Origin: DATJLY01 sp035518375
GTDB taxonomy: Bacteria; Pseudomonadota; Alphaproteobacteria; ATCC43930; CGMCC-115725
Length of the DNA stretch: 64,000 bases
NCBI GenBank assembly: GCA_035518375.1
Contig: DATIXQ010000029.1
Coordinates: 1 to 64,000, forward strand
Direction of reading: 5' to 3'
Below are positions 43,834 through 52,905 of the stretch, piece after piece; within the stretch, counting starts at the first letter, position 1, and each line of letters opens with the position of its first letter. The notes under the pieces are model-generated. The model saw only the letters and a list, made by a program, of their open reading frames with translations. It had not been told where the DNA came from and ran no database searches. The translations under genes and the position numbers were made by a program.

Positions 43834-44676
43834 TTAGTGGATCGGGCCGTCCGGCAGGATCGACTGACGGCCCAATTGCGGCCACGCGGCGGGGGCGCTC
43901 GATTTCTCCGCCGCCTCGCGAGCCGGGAGAGACGCGTCCCATTGCGCGCCGATAAAGCGCCGGCCGTTGACGCCGTCGGACGCGCGCGAGGCGAGCCACA
44001 GGAGTGGCTTCACCATCACATCGGGCGGAATGAGCTTCGCCTGACCGGCGCCGTAACCGCGCGTCATCCGCGTGATCGCGGCGCCGCCCGGCACCAGCAC
44101 GTTGGCGCTGACGCCCGAGCCTTCGAGCTCGTCGGCCAAAGCCGCGACCAAGCATTCGTGCGCCGCCTTGCTCGCGCCATAGGGCATCATGCCCTTGCGG
44201 TACATCGTGTCGAGGCTCGTCGTGACGCCGATGATGCGGCCCCATTTGCGCTTCAGCATCGGCTCGAGCGCGGCGCGCGCGACGAGGAACGGCCCGATCG
44301 AGTTGACCTCGAGGATTCGGCGGTAATCGGCGGGCGCGATATCGCGGATGCTCGGCGCGGTCTTGACGTTGCCGGGATCGACCGTCGAGAGGTTGAGCCC
44401 CGCATTGTTGACGAGCACGTCGACATGGCCGAAGCGCTCGATCGTCTCGGCGACGATGCGGCGGCCCTCGTCCTCGCGCGTCACATCGGCGGGAAGGGGC
44501 AGCAGGCGCTGGCGCTCGGCGCCGGCCGCGGCGTTCAACTCGTCGAGCGCGGGCGGATCGATATCGACGCCTGTGACCTGCGCACCCGCCTGCAGCAGGC
44601 CAAGGGCCATGGTGCGGCCGAGTCCGCGGCCCGCGCCGGTGATGATCGCGACGCAATCGCGATGAGTGTCTGCCAT
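43834..44676 (-). CDS. SDR family NAD(P)-dependent oxidoreductase
   Basis: A 280-residue short-chain dehydrogenase. The cofactor motif TGAGRGLG is at residues 13-20, NNAG near residue 92, and the active-site YGASK in MMPYGASKAAHECL. A GGAGG ribosome site lies upstream of the ATG at 44676; an ATG at 44736 is less likely. The C-terminal extension EKSSAPAAWPQL is unusual but unremarkable. Substrate unknown. Confidence 0.92.
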   Translation of the reverse strand: MADTHRDCVAIITGAGRGLGRTMALGLLQAGAQVTGVDIDPPALDELNAAAGAERQRLLPLPADVTREDEGRRIVAETIERFGHVDVLVNNAGLNLSTVDPGNVKTAPSIRDIAPADYRRILEVNSIGPFLVARAALEPMLKRKWGRIIGVTTSLDTMYRKGMMPYGASKAAHECLVAALADELEGSGVSANVLVPGGAAITRMTRGYGAGQAKLIPPDVMVKPLLWLASRASDGVNGRRFIGAQWDASLPAREAAEKSSAPAAWPQLGRQSILPDGPIH

Positions 44677-44743
44677 GGGTGCCTCCCGTTGCGGGCGAGC
44701 ATGGCGGCCGCACGGCCCGTTCTCAAGACCGCGCATTGACGCC

Positions 44744-44749
44744 TATAAT
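44744..44749 (+). promoter_or_regulatory. -10 box for a possible leaderless start at 44756
   Basis: TATAAT, the perfect -10 consensus, ends six bases before the ATG at 44756. A start on the ATG itself is expected, and no ribosome site lies between (only CCCCCT). The -35 region is not clear. Confidence 0.5.
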
Positions 44750-44755
44750 CCCCCT

Positions 44756-45307
44756 ATGAAGCCCCTGCGCCTTGTTTCCGCCGCGCTTGGCCTGGTGGCG
44801 GCGGCGGTCCCCGCCTACGCCGCCCTCAAGGCGGGCGACCAAGCGCCGCCCTTCACGACCGAGGCCTCGCTCGGCGGCAAGGCCTTCACGTTCGTCCTCG
44901 CCGACGCACTCGCCAAAGGGCCGGTCGTTCTTTATTTCTATCCTGCCGCCTTCACGCCCGGCTGCAACATCGAGGCGCACGATTTTGCCGAAGCGGTGGG
45001 CCGTTTCGCGGCATTGGGCGCGACCGTGATCGGCGTCTCGCACGACTCGATCGCGACGCTCAACAAATTCTCGGTCGAGAAATGCCAGGGCAAATTCCCG
45101 GTCGCGGCCGACACGGATCTCGCGATCGCCAGATCGTATAACGCCGTGCTCGCGCCGCTCGTGCCCTATGCCAACCGTACCTCCTATGTGATCGCGCCGG
45201 GCGGCAAGATCCTCTACGCCTTTACCGACCTCGCGCCCGACGACCATGTTGCCAACACGCTGCGCGCGGTCGAGGCCTGGCACGCGGCGCAGAAGCCGCA
45301 GAACTAG
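44756..45307 (+). CDS. Exported peroxiredoxin (AhpC/TSA, BCP-like)
   Basis: A 183-residue thiol peroxidase. The signal peptide is residues 1-22, so it acts in the periplasm. The peroxidatic Cys is C70 in the TPGCNIEAHDF motif (Pro-Gly-Cys instead of the usual Thr-x-x-Cys), and C110 may be the resolving Cys. It reduces hydrogen peroxide or organic peroxides. The start ATG has the perfect TATAAT six bases upstream, pointing to a leaderless mRNA. It is divergent from the SDR gene. Confidence 0.88.
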   Translation: MKPLRLVSAALGLVAAAVPAYAALKAGDQAPPFTTEASLGGKAFTFVLADALAKGPVVLYFYPAAFTPGCNIEAHDFAEAVGRFAALGATVIGVSHDSIATLNKFSVEKCQGKFPVAADTDLAIARSYNAVLAPLVPYANRTSYVIAPGGKILYAFTDLAPDDHVANTLRAVEAWHAAQKPQN

Positions 45308-45315
45308 GCCCCTGG

Positions 45316-46554
45316 GTGGAGAGCGAGGCCGCTCGCGCCGCAGCGCGCCCATCGCTCCCCGTGTCGGGAATTTTCGCCTCGGGCGATTTCGTGCGATTGT
45401 GGCTCCTCGGCCTCATTCTCTTCGTCGTACGCTGGCTCGAGATGCTGGCGATGGGTGTGTTCGTCTACGAGAAGACGGGCTCGCCCTTCCTTGTCGCCAT
45501 GATCACCATGCTGCGACTCGCGCCGATGGCGTTCGTCGGCCCGTTCATGGGGGATCTCGCCGACCGGTTCGAGCGCCGCACCATGCTTCTCGTCACCGTG
45601 CTTACGCTCTTCGCGGGCTCGAGCACGCTCGCGCTCTTGGCGCTGTTCGGCAAGCTCGAAGTCTGGCACCTCGCGGCCGCGACACTCGTCAATGGGATCA
45701 CATGGTCGAGCGATAACCCGGTGCGGCGCATTCTCATCGGCGAGGTGGTGCGCCCCGAGCAGGTGGGCCGCGCCATGTCGATCGACATCGGCACCAACAA
45801 TGCGAGCCGCATGATCGGGCCCACGATCGGCGGCGCCGTCCTCGCCGCGATCGGCATGCATGGCGTGTTCGCACTCAGCATGGCCGCATACGCCATGGCA
45901 TTCGCCATTGCGCTCGGCATCCGCCACCGCGCCGGTATCCGCGGCCCGATGCACGGTGCGCTCCTCGCCCGCATCGGCCACGGCATCACGATCGCGCGGC
46001 GCGAGCGGCGCATCGTTGGCGCGCTCGTCATTACCGTCATCTTCAACGTGTGGGGCTGGCCCTTCACCAGCATGATCCCGGTCATCGGCCAGGACCGGCT
46101 CCTGCTCGACCCCGGCGGCATCGGGCTCCTCGCGAGCATGGACGGGCTCGGCGCGTTCGTCGGCGCGAGCCTCATTGCGCTCTTCGCGCGGCCGCCCGCG
46201 TATGCGAGGCTCTATCTCTACGGCACCGCGCTTTATCTCGCGGCGCTTCCGGTCTTCGCGCTCGTCACCCATCCGGTAATCGCCGGCGCCGCGCTGCTCT
46301 TCACCGGCATCACCGGCAGCGCCTTCATGACCATGCAATCGACGATCGTTTACATGTTGGCGCCCCCTGAGATCAGGAGCCGCATCTTCGGCGTGCTCTC
46401 GATGTGCATCGGCCTCGGGCCTTTGGGCTTTGTCCATCTGGGCTTGCTCGCCAACTGGATCGGCGCGCCCGCGGCGACGGCGTGCACCGGCTTGGAGGGC
46501 GTGACCGTCCTGGCATTGACGCTCCCGCTGTGGCGCCCCGTGCTGCGCGCGTAG
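45316..46554 (+). CDS. MFS efflux transporter (EntS-like)
   Basis: A 412-residue, twelve-helix MFS protein of the EntS/MFS_3 efflux kind, with GDFVRLWLLGLILFVVRW at the first helix, DLADRFERRTML in the first loop and a late GSAFMTMQSTIVYM. The GTG at 45316 gives the longest reading; a GTG at 45361 is possible. It starts eight bases after the peroxiredoxin stop and so may be part of that unit. The next gene, boxC, has its own -10 box. Confidence 0.85.
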   Translation: MESEAARAAARPSLPVSGIFASGDFVRLWLLGLILFVVRWLEMLAMGVFVYEKTGSPFLVAMITMLRLAPMAFVGPFMGDLADRFERRTMLLVTVLTLFAGSSTLALLALFGKLEVWHLAAATLVNGITWSSDNPVRRILIGEVVRPEQVGRAMSIDIGTNNASRMIGPTIGGAVLAAIGMHGVFALSMAAYAMAFAIALGIRHRAGIRGPMHGALLARIGHGITIARRERRIVGALVITVIFNVWGWPFTSMIPVIGQDRLLLDPGGIGLLASMDGLGAFVGASLIALFARPPAYARLYLYGTALYLAALPVFALVTHPVIAGAALLFTGITGSAFMTMQSTIVYMLAPPEIRSRIFGVLSMCIGLGPLGFVHLGLLANWIGAPAATACTGLEGVTVLALTLPLWRPVLRA

Positions 46555-46562
46555 CGCCCCGC

Positions 46563-46568
46563 TATAGT
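46563..46568 (+). promoter_or_regulatory. -10 box for a possible leaderless start of boxC
   Basis: TATAGT ends seven bases before the boxC ATG at 46576, in the 21-base gap after the MFS gene. No ribosome site precedes this ATG. An in-frame GTG at 46567 overlaps the box. Confidence 0.45.
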
Positions 46569-46575
46569 GCGGCGC

Positions 46576-48222
46576 ATGATCCTCTTCGACACCGAGCCTG
46601 CGCGCTATCGCCATTGGCGCATGGAGTTCGATGGGCCGGTGGCGCGGCTCATCCTCGACGTTGCCGAGGATGGTGGTTTCGCGCCGGGCTATGCGCTGAA
46701 GCTCAATTCCTATGATCTGGGCGTCGATATCGAGCTGAACGACGCGTTGAATCGCATCCGCTTCGAGCATCCCGAGGTGGGCGCCGTCGTCATCGCGAGC
46801 GGCAAGGAGCGCGTCTTTTCGTCCGGCGCCAACATCTACATGCTCGGCCAGAGCACGCACGGCGCCAAGGTGAATTTCTGCAAGTTCACCAACGAGACGC
46901 GGAACGGCATGGAGGATAGCTCGCACGACGGCTCGCTCAAATTCGTGGCGGCGGTGAACGGCGCCTGTGCCGGCGGCGGTTACGAATTGGCGCTCGCATG
47001 CGACGAGATCGTGATGGTGGACGATCGCTCGTCTACCGTGAGCCTGCCGGAGGTGCCGCTTCTGGGCGTGCTGCCCGGCACCGGCGGCCTCACCCGCCTC
47101 ATCGACAAGCGCAAGGTGCGGCGCGACCTCGCCGACGTGTTCTGCACCACGTCGGAAGGCGTGCGTGCGGATCGCGCGAAGGCCTGGAACCTCGTCGATT
47201 GGGTCGCGCCACCCGCGCGCTTTGCCGCGACGGTGACTGAGCGCGCCGCGGCGCTCGCCGGCGCAAGCGGCCGGCAGCAAGCGGGGCCAGGCGTGGCGCT
47301 ACCGCCGCTCGAGCGCCGCATCGATGACGCGGGATATCATTACCGCCACGTCGAAGTCGTCTTCGACCGCGAGGCGGGCACGGCGACACTCACGGTGACG
47401 GGGCCGGGCGGGGCACCAGGCTCACAAGGGGCGATCCTGGCACTGGGCGCCGCCTGGTGGCCCCTCGCCATGGCACGCGAATTGGACGACGCGATCCTGA
47501 TGCTGCGCGCGAACGAGCCGACACTCGGCACGATTCTCATGCACACGCGCGGCAACCCCGAAGCCGTGCTCGCGAGCGATCTCGCGATGCTCGAATGTCG
47601 CGACAATTGGTTCGTGCGCGAGACGGTTGCCTTCCTTCGCCGCACGCTCGCGCGGCTCGATACGTCCTCGCGCAGCCTCTTCGCCATCGCCGACCGCGGC
47701 TCGTGCTTTGCCGGTACGCTCGCCGAGCTTCTGCTCGCCGCCGACCGCGCGTACATGCTCGCGGCCGAGGCCGGCGGCGGCAACGAGGCGCCGCCGCGCA
47801 TCCTCCTGAGCACGGTGAATTTCGGAATTTTCCCCATGCCGGGTGGTATCAGCCGGCTCAAAGCCCGGTTCTGCGGCGAGGAAGCCGCCCTCAACGCGGT
47901 GCGCGCCAAGGCGGGCCACGCACTCGATGCAAGTGAAGCACTCGAACTTGGCCTCGTCACCTTTGCGCCCGACGAGCTCGACTGGGACGAGGAGCTGCGG
48001 CTTGCCGTCGAGGAGCGCGCGAGCCTCTCGCCCGACGCGCTTTCGGGCCTCGAGGCCAATTTGCGCTTCACGGGGCCCGAAAATCTCGCGACGCGCGTCT
48101 TTGGGCGGCTCTCGGCGTGGCAGAATTGGATCTTCAACCGTCCCAATGCCGTGGGGCCCAATGGCGCGCTAAAATTGTTTGGCACCGGTACGCGGCCGCG
48201 CTTCGACCGGGAAAGGATCTGA
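46576..48222 (+). CDS. boxC: 2,3-epoxybenzoyl-CoA dihydrolase BoxC
   Basis: A 548-residue enoyl-CoA hydratase/isomerase-family protein of BoxC length. BoxC opens the epoxidised benzoyl-CoA ring without oxygen to 3,4-dehydroadipyl-CoA semialdehyde and formate. The first crotonase-like domain has ERVFSSGANIYMLGQS and AAVNGACAGGGYELALACDEI; a second one follows, with a Ala/Gly-rich LAMARELDDAILMLRANEP region. It is four bases from boxB and probably leaderless. Confidence 0.93.
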   Translation: MILFDTEPARYRHWRMEFDGPVARLILDVAEDGGFAPGYALKLNSYDLGVDIELNDALNRIRFEHPEVGAVVIASGKERVFSSGANIYMLGQSTHGAKVNFCKFTNETRNGMEDSSHDGSLKFVAAVNGACAGGGYELALACDEIVMVDDRSSTVSLPEVPLLGVLPGTGGLTRLIDKRKVRRDLADVFCTTSEGVRADRAKAWNLVDWVAPPARFAATVTERAAALAGASGRQQAGPGVALPPLERRIDDAGYHYRHVEVVFDREAGTATLTVTGPGGAPGSQGAILALGAAWWPLAMARELDDAILMLRANEPTLGTILMHTRGNPEAVLASDLAMLECRDNWFVRETVAFLRRTLARLDTSSRSLFAIADRGSCFAGTLAELLLAADRAYMLAAEAGGGNEAPPRILLSTVNFGIFPMPGGISRLKARFCGEEAALNAVRAKAGHALDASEALELGLVTFAPDELDWDEELRLAVEERASLSPDALSGLEANLRFTGPENLATRVFGRLSAWQNWIFNRPNAVGPNGALKLFGTGTRPRFDRERI

Positions 48223-48225
48223 GTC

Positions 48226-49644
48226 ATGCCGATCGACTATCAGGAGCGGATCCCGAACAACGTCGACCTCGCCGGCAACAAGACGCTGCAGCGCGCGCTC
48301 GAGAACTGGCAGCCGAAATTTCTCGACTGGTGGCGCGAGATGGGACCGTCGGATTTTCTCGCGGCCGAAATCTATCTGCGCACGGCGACTTCGGTCGACG
48401 CCAAGGGCTGGGCCACCTATGGCAGCGTGAAGATGCCCGAGTATCGCTGGGGCATCTTTCTCGCCGAGCCGCAGGCCGACCGCCGCATCGGCTTCGGCGA
48501 CGAGATGGGAAAGCCCGCCTGGCAAGTCGTGCCGGGCGAGCACCGCGCAACCTTGCGGCGCCTCATCGTCACGCAAGGCGACACCGAGCCCGCCTCGGTC
48601 GAGCAGCAGCGGCTTCTTGGCCACACCGCGCCGTCGCTTTACGACCTGCGCAACCTCTTCCAGGTCAATGTCGAGGAAGGACGACATCTCTGGGCGATGG
48701 TCTATCTGCTCCACGCCCATTTCGGTCGCGACGGGCGCGAGGAGGCGGAGGAGATGTTGGCTCGCCACTCCGGCGACCGCGACAAGCCGCGCATTCTCTC
48801 GACCTTCAACGAGCCGATCGAGGACTGGCTCGCCTTCTTCATGTTCACCTACTTCACCGACCGCGACGGCAAGTTCCAATTGAAAAGCCTCGCCGAAAGC
48901 GGCTTCGATCCGTTGGCGCGCACGTGCCAGTTCATGCTCACGGAAGAGGCGCACCACATGTCCGTGGGCGAGACCGGCATCACCCGCATCGTGATGCGCA
49001 CGCTCGAAGTGATGAAGGAATTGGGTACCGACGATCCCGCCGCGATCCGCGGCGCCGGCGCGATCGACCTTCCGACATTGCAGCGCTATCTCAATTTCTG
49101 GTTCAGCTCGTCGCTCGACCTCTTCGGCGCGGAAATCTCGTCAAACGCCGCAGGTTATTTCGCGACCGGCATCAAGGGCCGGCCCGACGAAGGCCGCTTC
49201 GAGGATCATCTCTGCCGCGACGCCACGTTCGATTTCGAGCGGCCCGAGGGTGACAAAGTCGTGCGCGAGACGACGCCGCTGCGCAATGCCATGAACGAGG
49301 TGACGCGCAGCGCCTATGTGCGCGACTGCGAGCTCGGCCTCAAATTCGCGAACCGCCTGATCGAGCGCGCGGGCCACACGCAGCTCACGCTACCGAGCCG
49401 GCGCTTCCGCCGCACGATCGGCGCCTGGGCCGGGCAGCCGGCCGATCCGGCGGGCCGCATCCTGCCGATCGCGGAGTATCAGGCCGGGGTCTGCGCATGG
49501 CTGCCGACCCAGGCCGACAAGGACTTCATCAAAAGCCTCATGCGCCCCGTCACCGCACCCGGCAAGATGGCTTCGTGGATCGCGCCGCCGCGGAGCGGCA
49601 TCGACGGCCGCCCGATCGAATACGAATACGTGCGGCTGCAGTAG
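48226..49644 (+). CDS. boxB: Benzoyl-CoA 2,3-epoxidase oxygenase component BoxB
   Basis: A 472-residue diiron oxygenase that epoxidises benzoyl-CoA with oxygen and electrons from BoxA. Diiron ligand motifs are E151-G-R-H154 (VEEGRHLW) and E241-A-H-H244 (TEEAHHM), with E121 and D212 at the expected other positions. Substrate-pocket regions are as in the family. It follows boxC by three bases. BoxA (reductase), the aldehyde dehydrogenase (BoxD) and benzoate-CoA ligase are not in this window. Confidence 0.95.
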   Translation: MPIDYQERIPNNVDLAGNKTLQRALENWQPKFLDWWREMGPSDFLAAEIYLRTATSVDAKGWATYGSVKMPEYRWGIFLAEPQADRRIGFGDEMGKPAWQVVPGEHRATLRRLIVTQGDTEPASVEQQRLLGHTAPSLYDLRNLFQVNVEEGRHLWAMVYLLHAHFGRDGREEAEEMLARHSGDRDKPRILSTFNEPIEDWLAFFMFTYFTDRDGKFQLKSLAESGFDPLARTCQFMLTEEAHHMSVGETGITRIVMRTLEVMKELGTDDPAAIRGAGAIDLPTLQRYLNFWFSSSLDLFGAEISSNAAGYFATGIKGRPDEGRFEDHLCRDATFDFERPEGDKVVRETTPLRNAMNEVTRSAYVRDCELGLKFANRLIERAGHTQLTLPSRRFRRTIGAWAGQPADPAGRILPIAEYQAGVCAWLPTQADKDFIKSLMRPVTAPGKMASWIAPPRSGIDGRPIEYEYVRLQ

Positions 49645-49660
49645 GCGACCATCAAGCGCC

Positions 49661-49780
49661 GTGCGTCCTTCGACTTCGGCCCTTCGGGCCTGCGCTCAGG
49701 ATGAGGAATTTCTTGAGCTTTACAAAAGCCTCCTCATCCTGAGCGGAGCGAGCATCAGCGAGCGCAGTCGAAGGACGCAC
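49661..49780. repeat. Large inverted repeat, CCTCATCCTGAGC type
   Basis: GTGCGTCCTTCGACT at 49661-49675 pairs perfectly with AGTCGAAGGACGCAC at 49766-49780, and inside GCTCAGGATGAGGA pairs with TCCTCATCCTGAGC. It lies between the convergent boxB and polA genes and could terminate transcription from both sides. It is a different repeat family from those at 26580 and 39427. Confidence 0.8.
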
Positions 49781-49797
49781 CACCGGGCAGCGCTACC

Positions 49798-52581
49798 CTA
49801 ATGCGCCTCGTCCCAGTTCTTCGCCATGCCGGTCTCGACGACGAGCGGCACGGAGAGCGAGCGCGCGGGCGAGGGTGCCCCTTCCATGACGCGTTTCACC
49901 AGCTCGGCCGTGTCGCGCGCCTCCCGTTCGGGCGCCTCGAACACCAATTCGTCGTGCACCTGGAGCAGCATGCGCGCCTTCAAGCCCGCAGCATCGAGCG
50001 CGCCCGGAATGCGGCGCATGGCGCGCTTGATGATGTCGGCGGCAGCGCCTTGGAGCGGCGCGTTGATCGCCTGGCGCTCGGCGCCCGCGCGGCGCGCGGC
50101 ATTCGTCTCCTTGATGCCGGGGATGTAGCAACGCCGGCCGAACAAGGTTTCGACATAGCCCTTCTCGCGCGCCTCGTGCTTTGTCCGTTCCATGTAGTCG
50201 CGGATGCCGGGGAAGCGCCCGAAATAGGCCTTGATGTAATCGCCGGCCTCGCCTTGCGCGACGCCGAGCTGCTGCGCGAGGCCAAACGCGCTGATGCCAT
50301 AGATGATGCCGAAATTGATGGCCTTGGCCCGCCGGCGTATCTCGGGCGTCATGTCCTTCATCGGCACGCCGAACACTTCGCTCGCGGTCAGCGCGTGGAT
50401 GTCGGCGCCGGCGCGGAACGCCTCGCGCAGTGGCGCCACGTCGGCGACGTGCGCAGCAAGCCGCAGCTCGATCTGGCTGTAGTCGGCGGAGATCAGGAGA
50501 TTGCCGGGCTCGGCTACGAAGGCGCGGCGGATCTTGCGGCCTTCCTCGGTGCGGATCGGGATGTTCTGGAGATTGGGCTCGGTCGAGGCGAGCCGACCGG
50601 TCGAGGTGGCGGCGAGCGCGAAGGAGGTGTGGACACGGCCGGTCGTGGGATTGATCTCGTTGATAAGCGCGTCGGCATAGGTGCTCTTGAGCTTGGCGAG
50701 CTGGCGCCAGTCGAGGACGCGCGCCGGCAAATCGTGCGTCAGGGCAAGCTCCTCGAGAATGCTGGCATCGGTGCCGTAGGCGCCGGTCTTGCCCTTCTTG
50801 CCGCCCGGCAGGCCCAGCTCGTCGAACAGCACCTCGCCCAGCTGCTTTGGCGAGCCGATGTTGAAGGGATGGCCCGCGAGCTTGTGGATCGCGGCCTCGT
50901 AGGCGGCGATGCGATCGGCAAAATCGGCCGAGAGGCGGGCAAGCTCGGCGCGGTCGACCGCGACCCCGGCGCGCTCCATGCCCGCAACGACGGCGGCCAA
51001 GGGCCGTTCCACCGTCTCGTAGAAGGCGAGCATGTGCTCGCGGATGAGCCGCGGCTTCAGCCGGCCGTGCAGGCGCAGCGCCATGTCGGCGTCTTCGGCC
51101 GCATAATCGCGCGCGCGATCGAGCGCAACGGCCGCGAAGCCCACGTGATCCTTGCCGCTGCCGGCGACGTCCTTGTACTTGATCGTCTCGTGCGCGAAAT
51201 GAATCTTCGCGAGCTCGTCGAGCCCGTGACCGTGCAGCGCGCCATCGATCACGAACGACATGAGCATGGTGCAGTCGTTGGGCCGGAGCGCGATGCCGGC
51301 GTTCGCGAGCACGGCAATGTCGTATTTGCTGTTGTGGCCGATCTTGAGGACACTCTCGTCCTCGAACAGCGGTTTGAGGAGCGCGAGCGCGGCTTCGCGC
51401 GGAATTTGCCGCGGCGCTTCGGCCAGCTCGCCCTCGGGCGCGCGATGCCCCAAGGGGATGTAGCAGGCCTCGCCCGGCGCCAAGGCGAGCGAGATGCCGA
51501 CGAGTTCGGCCAGGGAGGAATCGAGCGAGCTGGTCTCGGTGTCGAGCGCGACCACGCCCTTGTCGCGCGCGCGCGCGATCCAGCGCTCGAGTGTCGCTGC
51601 GTCCTGCACCAGCTCGTAGGCGCGCTCGATCTTGCCCGTGTCGGGCGCCTCCTGGGGCTCCTGCGGCAGGATCGCGCCGTTGGCCGCGGGCGGGCGCGGC
51701 GCGGGCCGTGGCGGCTCGGTGCCGAGGCGCGAAACGCGGCCCGCGAGCGCGCGGAACTCCATCGCCGTGGCATAGGCGACAAGCTTGTCGCGATCGAGCG
51801 GTTGCACGTGCAGCGCCTCGAGCGGCACCGGCAGCGGTACGGCGGTATCGAGCGTGACGAGACGCTTCGAGATGCGCGCCTGCTCGGCGAAATCGATGAG
51901 CGATTGACGCCGCTTCGGCTGCTTGATCTCGGGCGCGTGTGCCAGGAGATTTTCAAGATCACCGAAGGTGTTGATGAGCTCGGCCGCGGTTTTGACGCCG
52001 ATACCCGGCACGCCCGGCACGTTGTCGACGCTGTCGCCGCAGAGTGCCTGCACGTCGATCACCTTCTCGGGCCCCACGCCGAACTTCTCCTGCACTTCGG
52101 CGGCGCCGATCGGCCGGTCTTTGATCGGATCGAGCATCTGCACCTTAGGGGTGATGAGCTGCATCAGATCCTTGTCGGACGAGACGACGGTGACGAGGGC
52201 GCCGGCCTCGGCCGCGACACGCGCATAAGTGGCGATGAGATCGTCGGCCTCGTAATCCTCGCGCTCGATGCGGCACACGCCGAAGGCATCGGTCGCTTCG
52301 CGCACGAGCCGGAACTGCGGAATGAGATCGTCGGGCGGGTCGGGCCGGTGCGCCTTGTAGGCGTCGTAAATGCGGTTCCTAAAGCTCGTCTTGGCGCTGT
52401 CGAAGACGACGGCGATGTAATCGGCGTCGGTCCCCTGCAACAGCTTCAGGAGCATGTTGGAAAAACCGAGGACGGCGCCCACCGGCGTGCCGTCGCTCCG
52501 CGTCAGGGGCGGGAGCGCGTGATAGGCGCGGAAGATGAAGCCCGAACCGTCGATCAGGAAAACATGCCGGGGCGCGCTCAA
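49798..52581 (-). CDS. polA: DNA polymerase I
   Basis: A 927-residue family A polymerase with all three domains. The N-terminal 5' nuclease begins SAPRHVFLIDGSGFIFRAYH; the 3'-5' exonuclease domain keeps its acidic residues in ALDTETSSLD, GHNSKYDIAVL and AAEDADMALRL; the polymerase has motif A DYSQIELRLAAHV at about 700, motif B RRRAKAINFGIIYG at about 749 and motif C QVHDELVFE at about 875. The start is TTG at 52581, overlapping the zinc-finger gene stop (TTGA), which argues for coupling. Confidence 0.95.
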   Translation of the reverse strand: MSAPRHVFLIDGSGFIFRAYHALPPLTRSDGTPVGAVLGFSNMLLKLLQGTDADYIAVVFDSAKTSFRNRIYDAYKAHRPDPPDDLIPQFRLVREATDAFGVCRIEREDYEADDLIATYARVAAEAGALVTVVSSDKDLMQLITPKVQMLDPIKDRPIGAAEVQEKFGVGPEKVIDVQALCGDSVDNVPGVPGIGVKTAAELINTFGDLENLLAHAPEIKQPKRRQSLIDFAEQARISKRLVTLDTAVPLPVPLEALHVQPLDRDKLVAYATAMEFRALAGRVSRLGTEPPRPAPRPPAANGAILPQEPQEAPDTGKIERAYELVQDAATLERWIARARDKGVVALDTETSSLDSSLAELVGISLALAPGEACYIPLGHRAPEGELAEAPRQIPREAALALLKPLFEDESVLKIGHNSKYDIAVLANAGIALRPNDCTMLMSFVIDGALHGHGLDELAKIHFAHETIKYKDVAGSGKDHVGFAAVALDRARDYAAEDADMALRLHGRLKPRLIREHMLAFYETVERPLAAVVAGMERAGVAVDRAELARLSADFADRIAAYEAAIHKLAGHPFNIGSPKQLGEVLFDELGLPGGKKGKTGAYGTDASILEELALTHDLPARVLDWRQLAKLKSTYADALINEINPTTGRVHTSFALAATSTGRLASTEPNLQNIPIRTEEGRKIRRAFVAEPGNLLISADYSQIELRLAAHVADVAPLREAFRAGADIHALTASEVFGVPMKDMTPEIRRRAKAINFGIIYGISAFGLAQQLGVAQGEAGDYIKAYFGRFPGIRDYMERTKHEAREKGYVETLFGRRCYIPGIKETNAARRAGAERQAINAPLQGAAADIIKRAMRRIPGALDAAGLKARMLLQVHDELVFEAPEREARDTAELVKRVMEGAPSPARSLSVPLVVETGMAKNWDEAH

Positions 52582-52814
52582 AGACGCGGCCCCGCGATTT
52601 TCGGATCGTGCGCGCCCGGCATGCCGCGCCGCACGTAAAGCCGCGAACAGTAGGGGCACTCGACCTTGCCGTGAGCGGAAAGGTTGAGATAGACCTTGGG
52701 ATGGCCCCCCGGCCCATGCGTGTCGCCGTCGCACGCGACCACGTTCGTATCCACCTCGATCGTCTCGAATGCCGGCATCGTCTCCACCGCGGGCGCTTGC
52801 GCCAAGCCCCCCAT
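52578..52814 (-). CDS. Zinc-finger domain protein, NDUFS6-like (zf-CHCC)
   Basis: A 78-residue protein with a CHCC zinc site: C in VVACDGD, H in GGHPKVYLNL, then C-P-Y-C (ECPYCSRLYV), as in the mitochondrial NDUFS6 subunit and its bacterial relatives. The start at 52814 (MGGLAQAP) is uncertain; an ATG at 52778 would give a 66-residue form. Its stop overlaps polA as TTGA. Relatives may belong to respiratory complex I or act alone; here it is coupled to polA. Confidence 0.8.
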   Translation of the reverse strand: MGGLAQAPAVETMPAFETIEVDTNVVACDGDTHGPGGHPKVYLNLSAHGKVECPYCSRLYVRRGMPGAHDPKIAGPRL

Positions 52815-52905
52815 CCGGCGCAGGGCAGTTTCACGGGAGCGGGAGGACGCCGCCGGTTGACCGGACGGCGGTGGCGATGATACCCATGGCGACGGCGCCC
52901 GATCA

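Noticed and set aside
44736..44749. TTGAC just before TATAAT as a -35 box
   Set aside because: The spacing of three bases is too short for a -35/-10 pair, so only the -10 box was kept.
49801..52638. 945-codon plus-strand frame opposite polA
   Set aside because: It mirrors polA on the other strand and has no recognisable motif.
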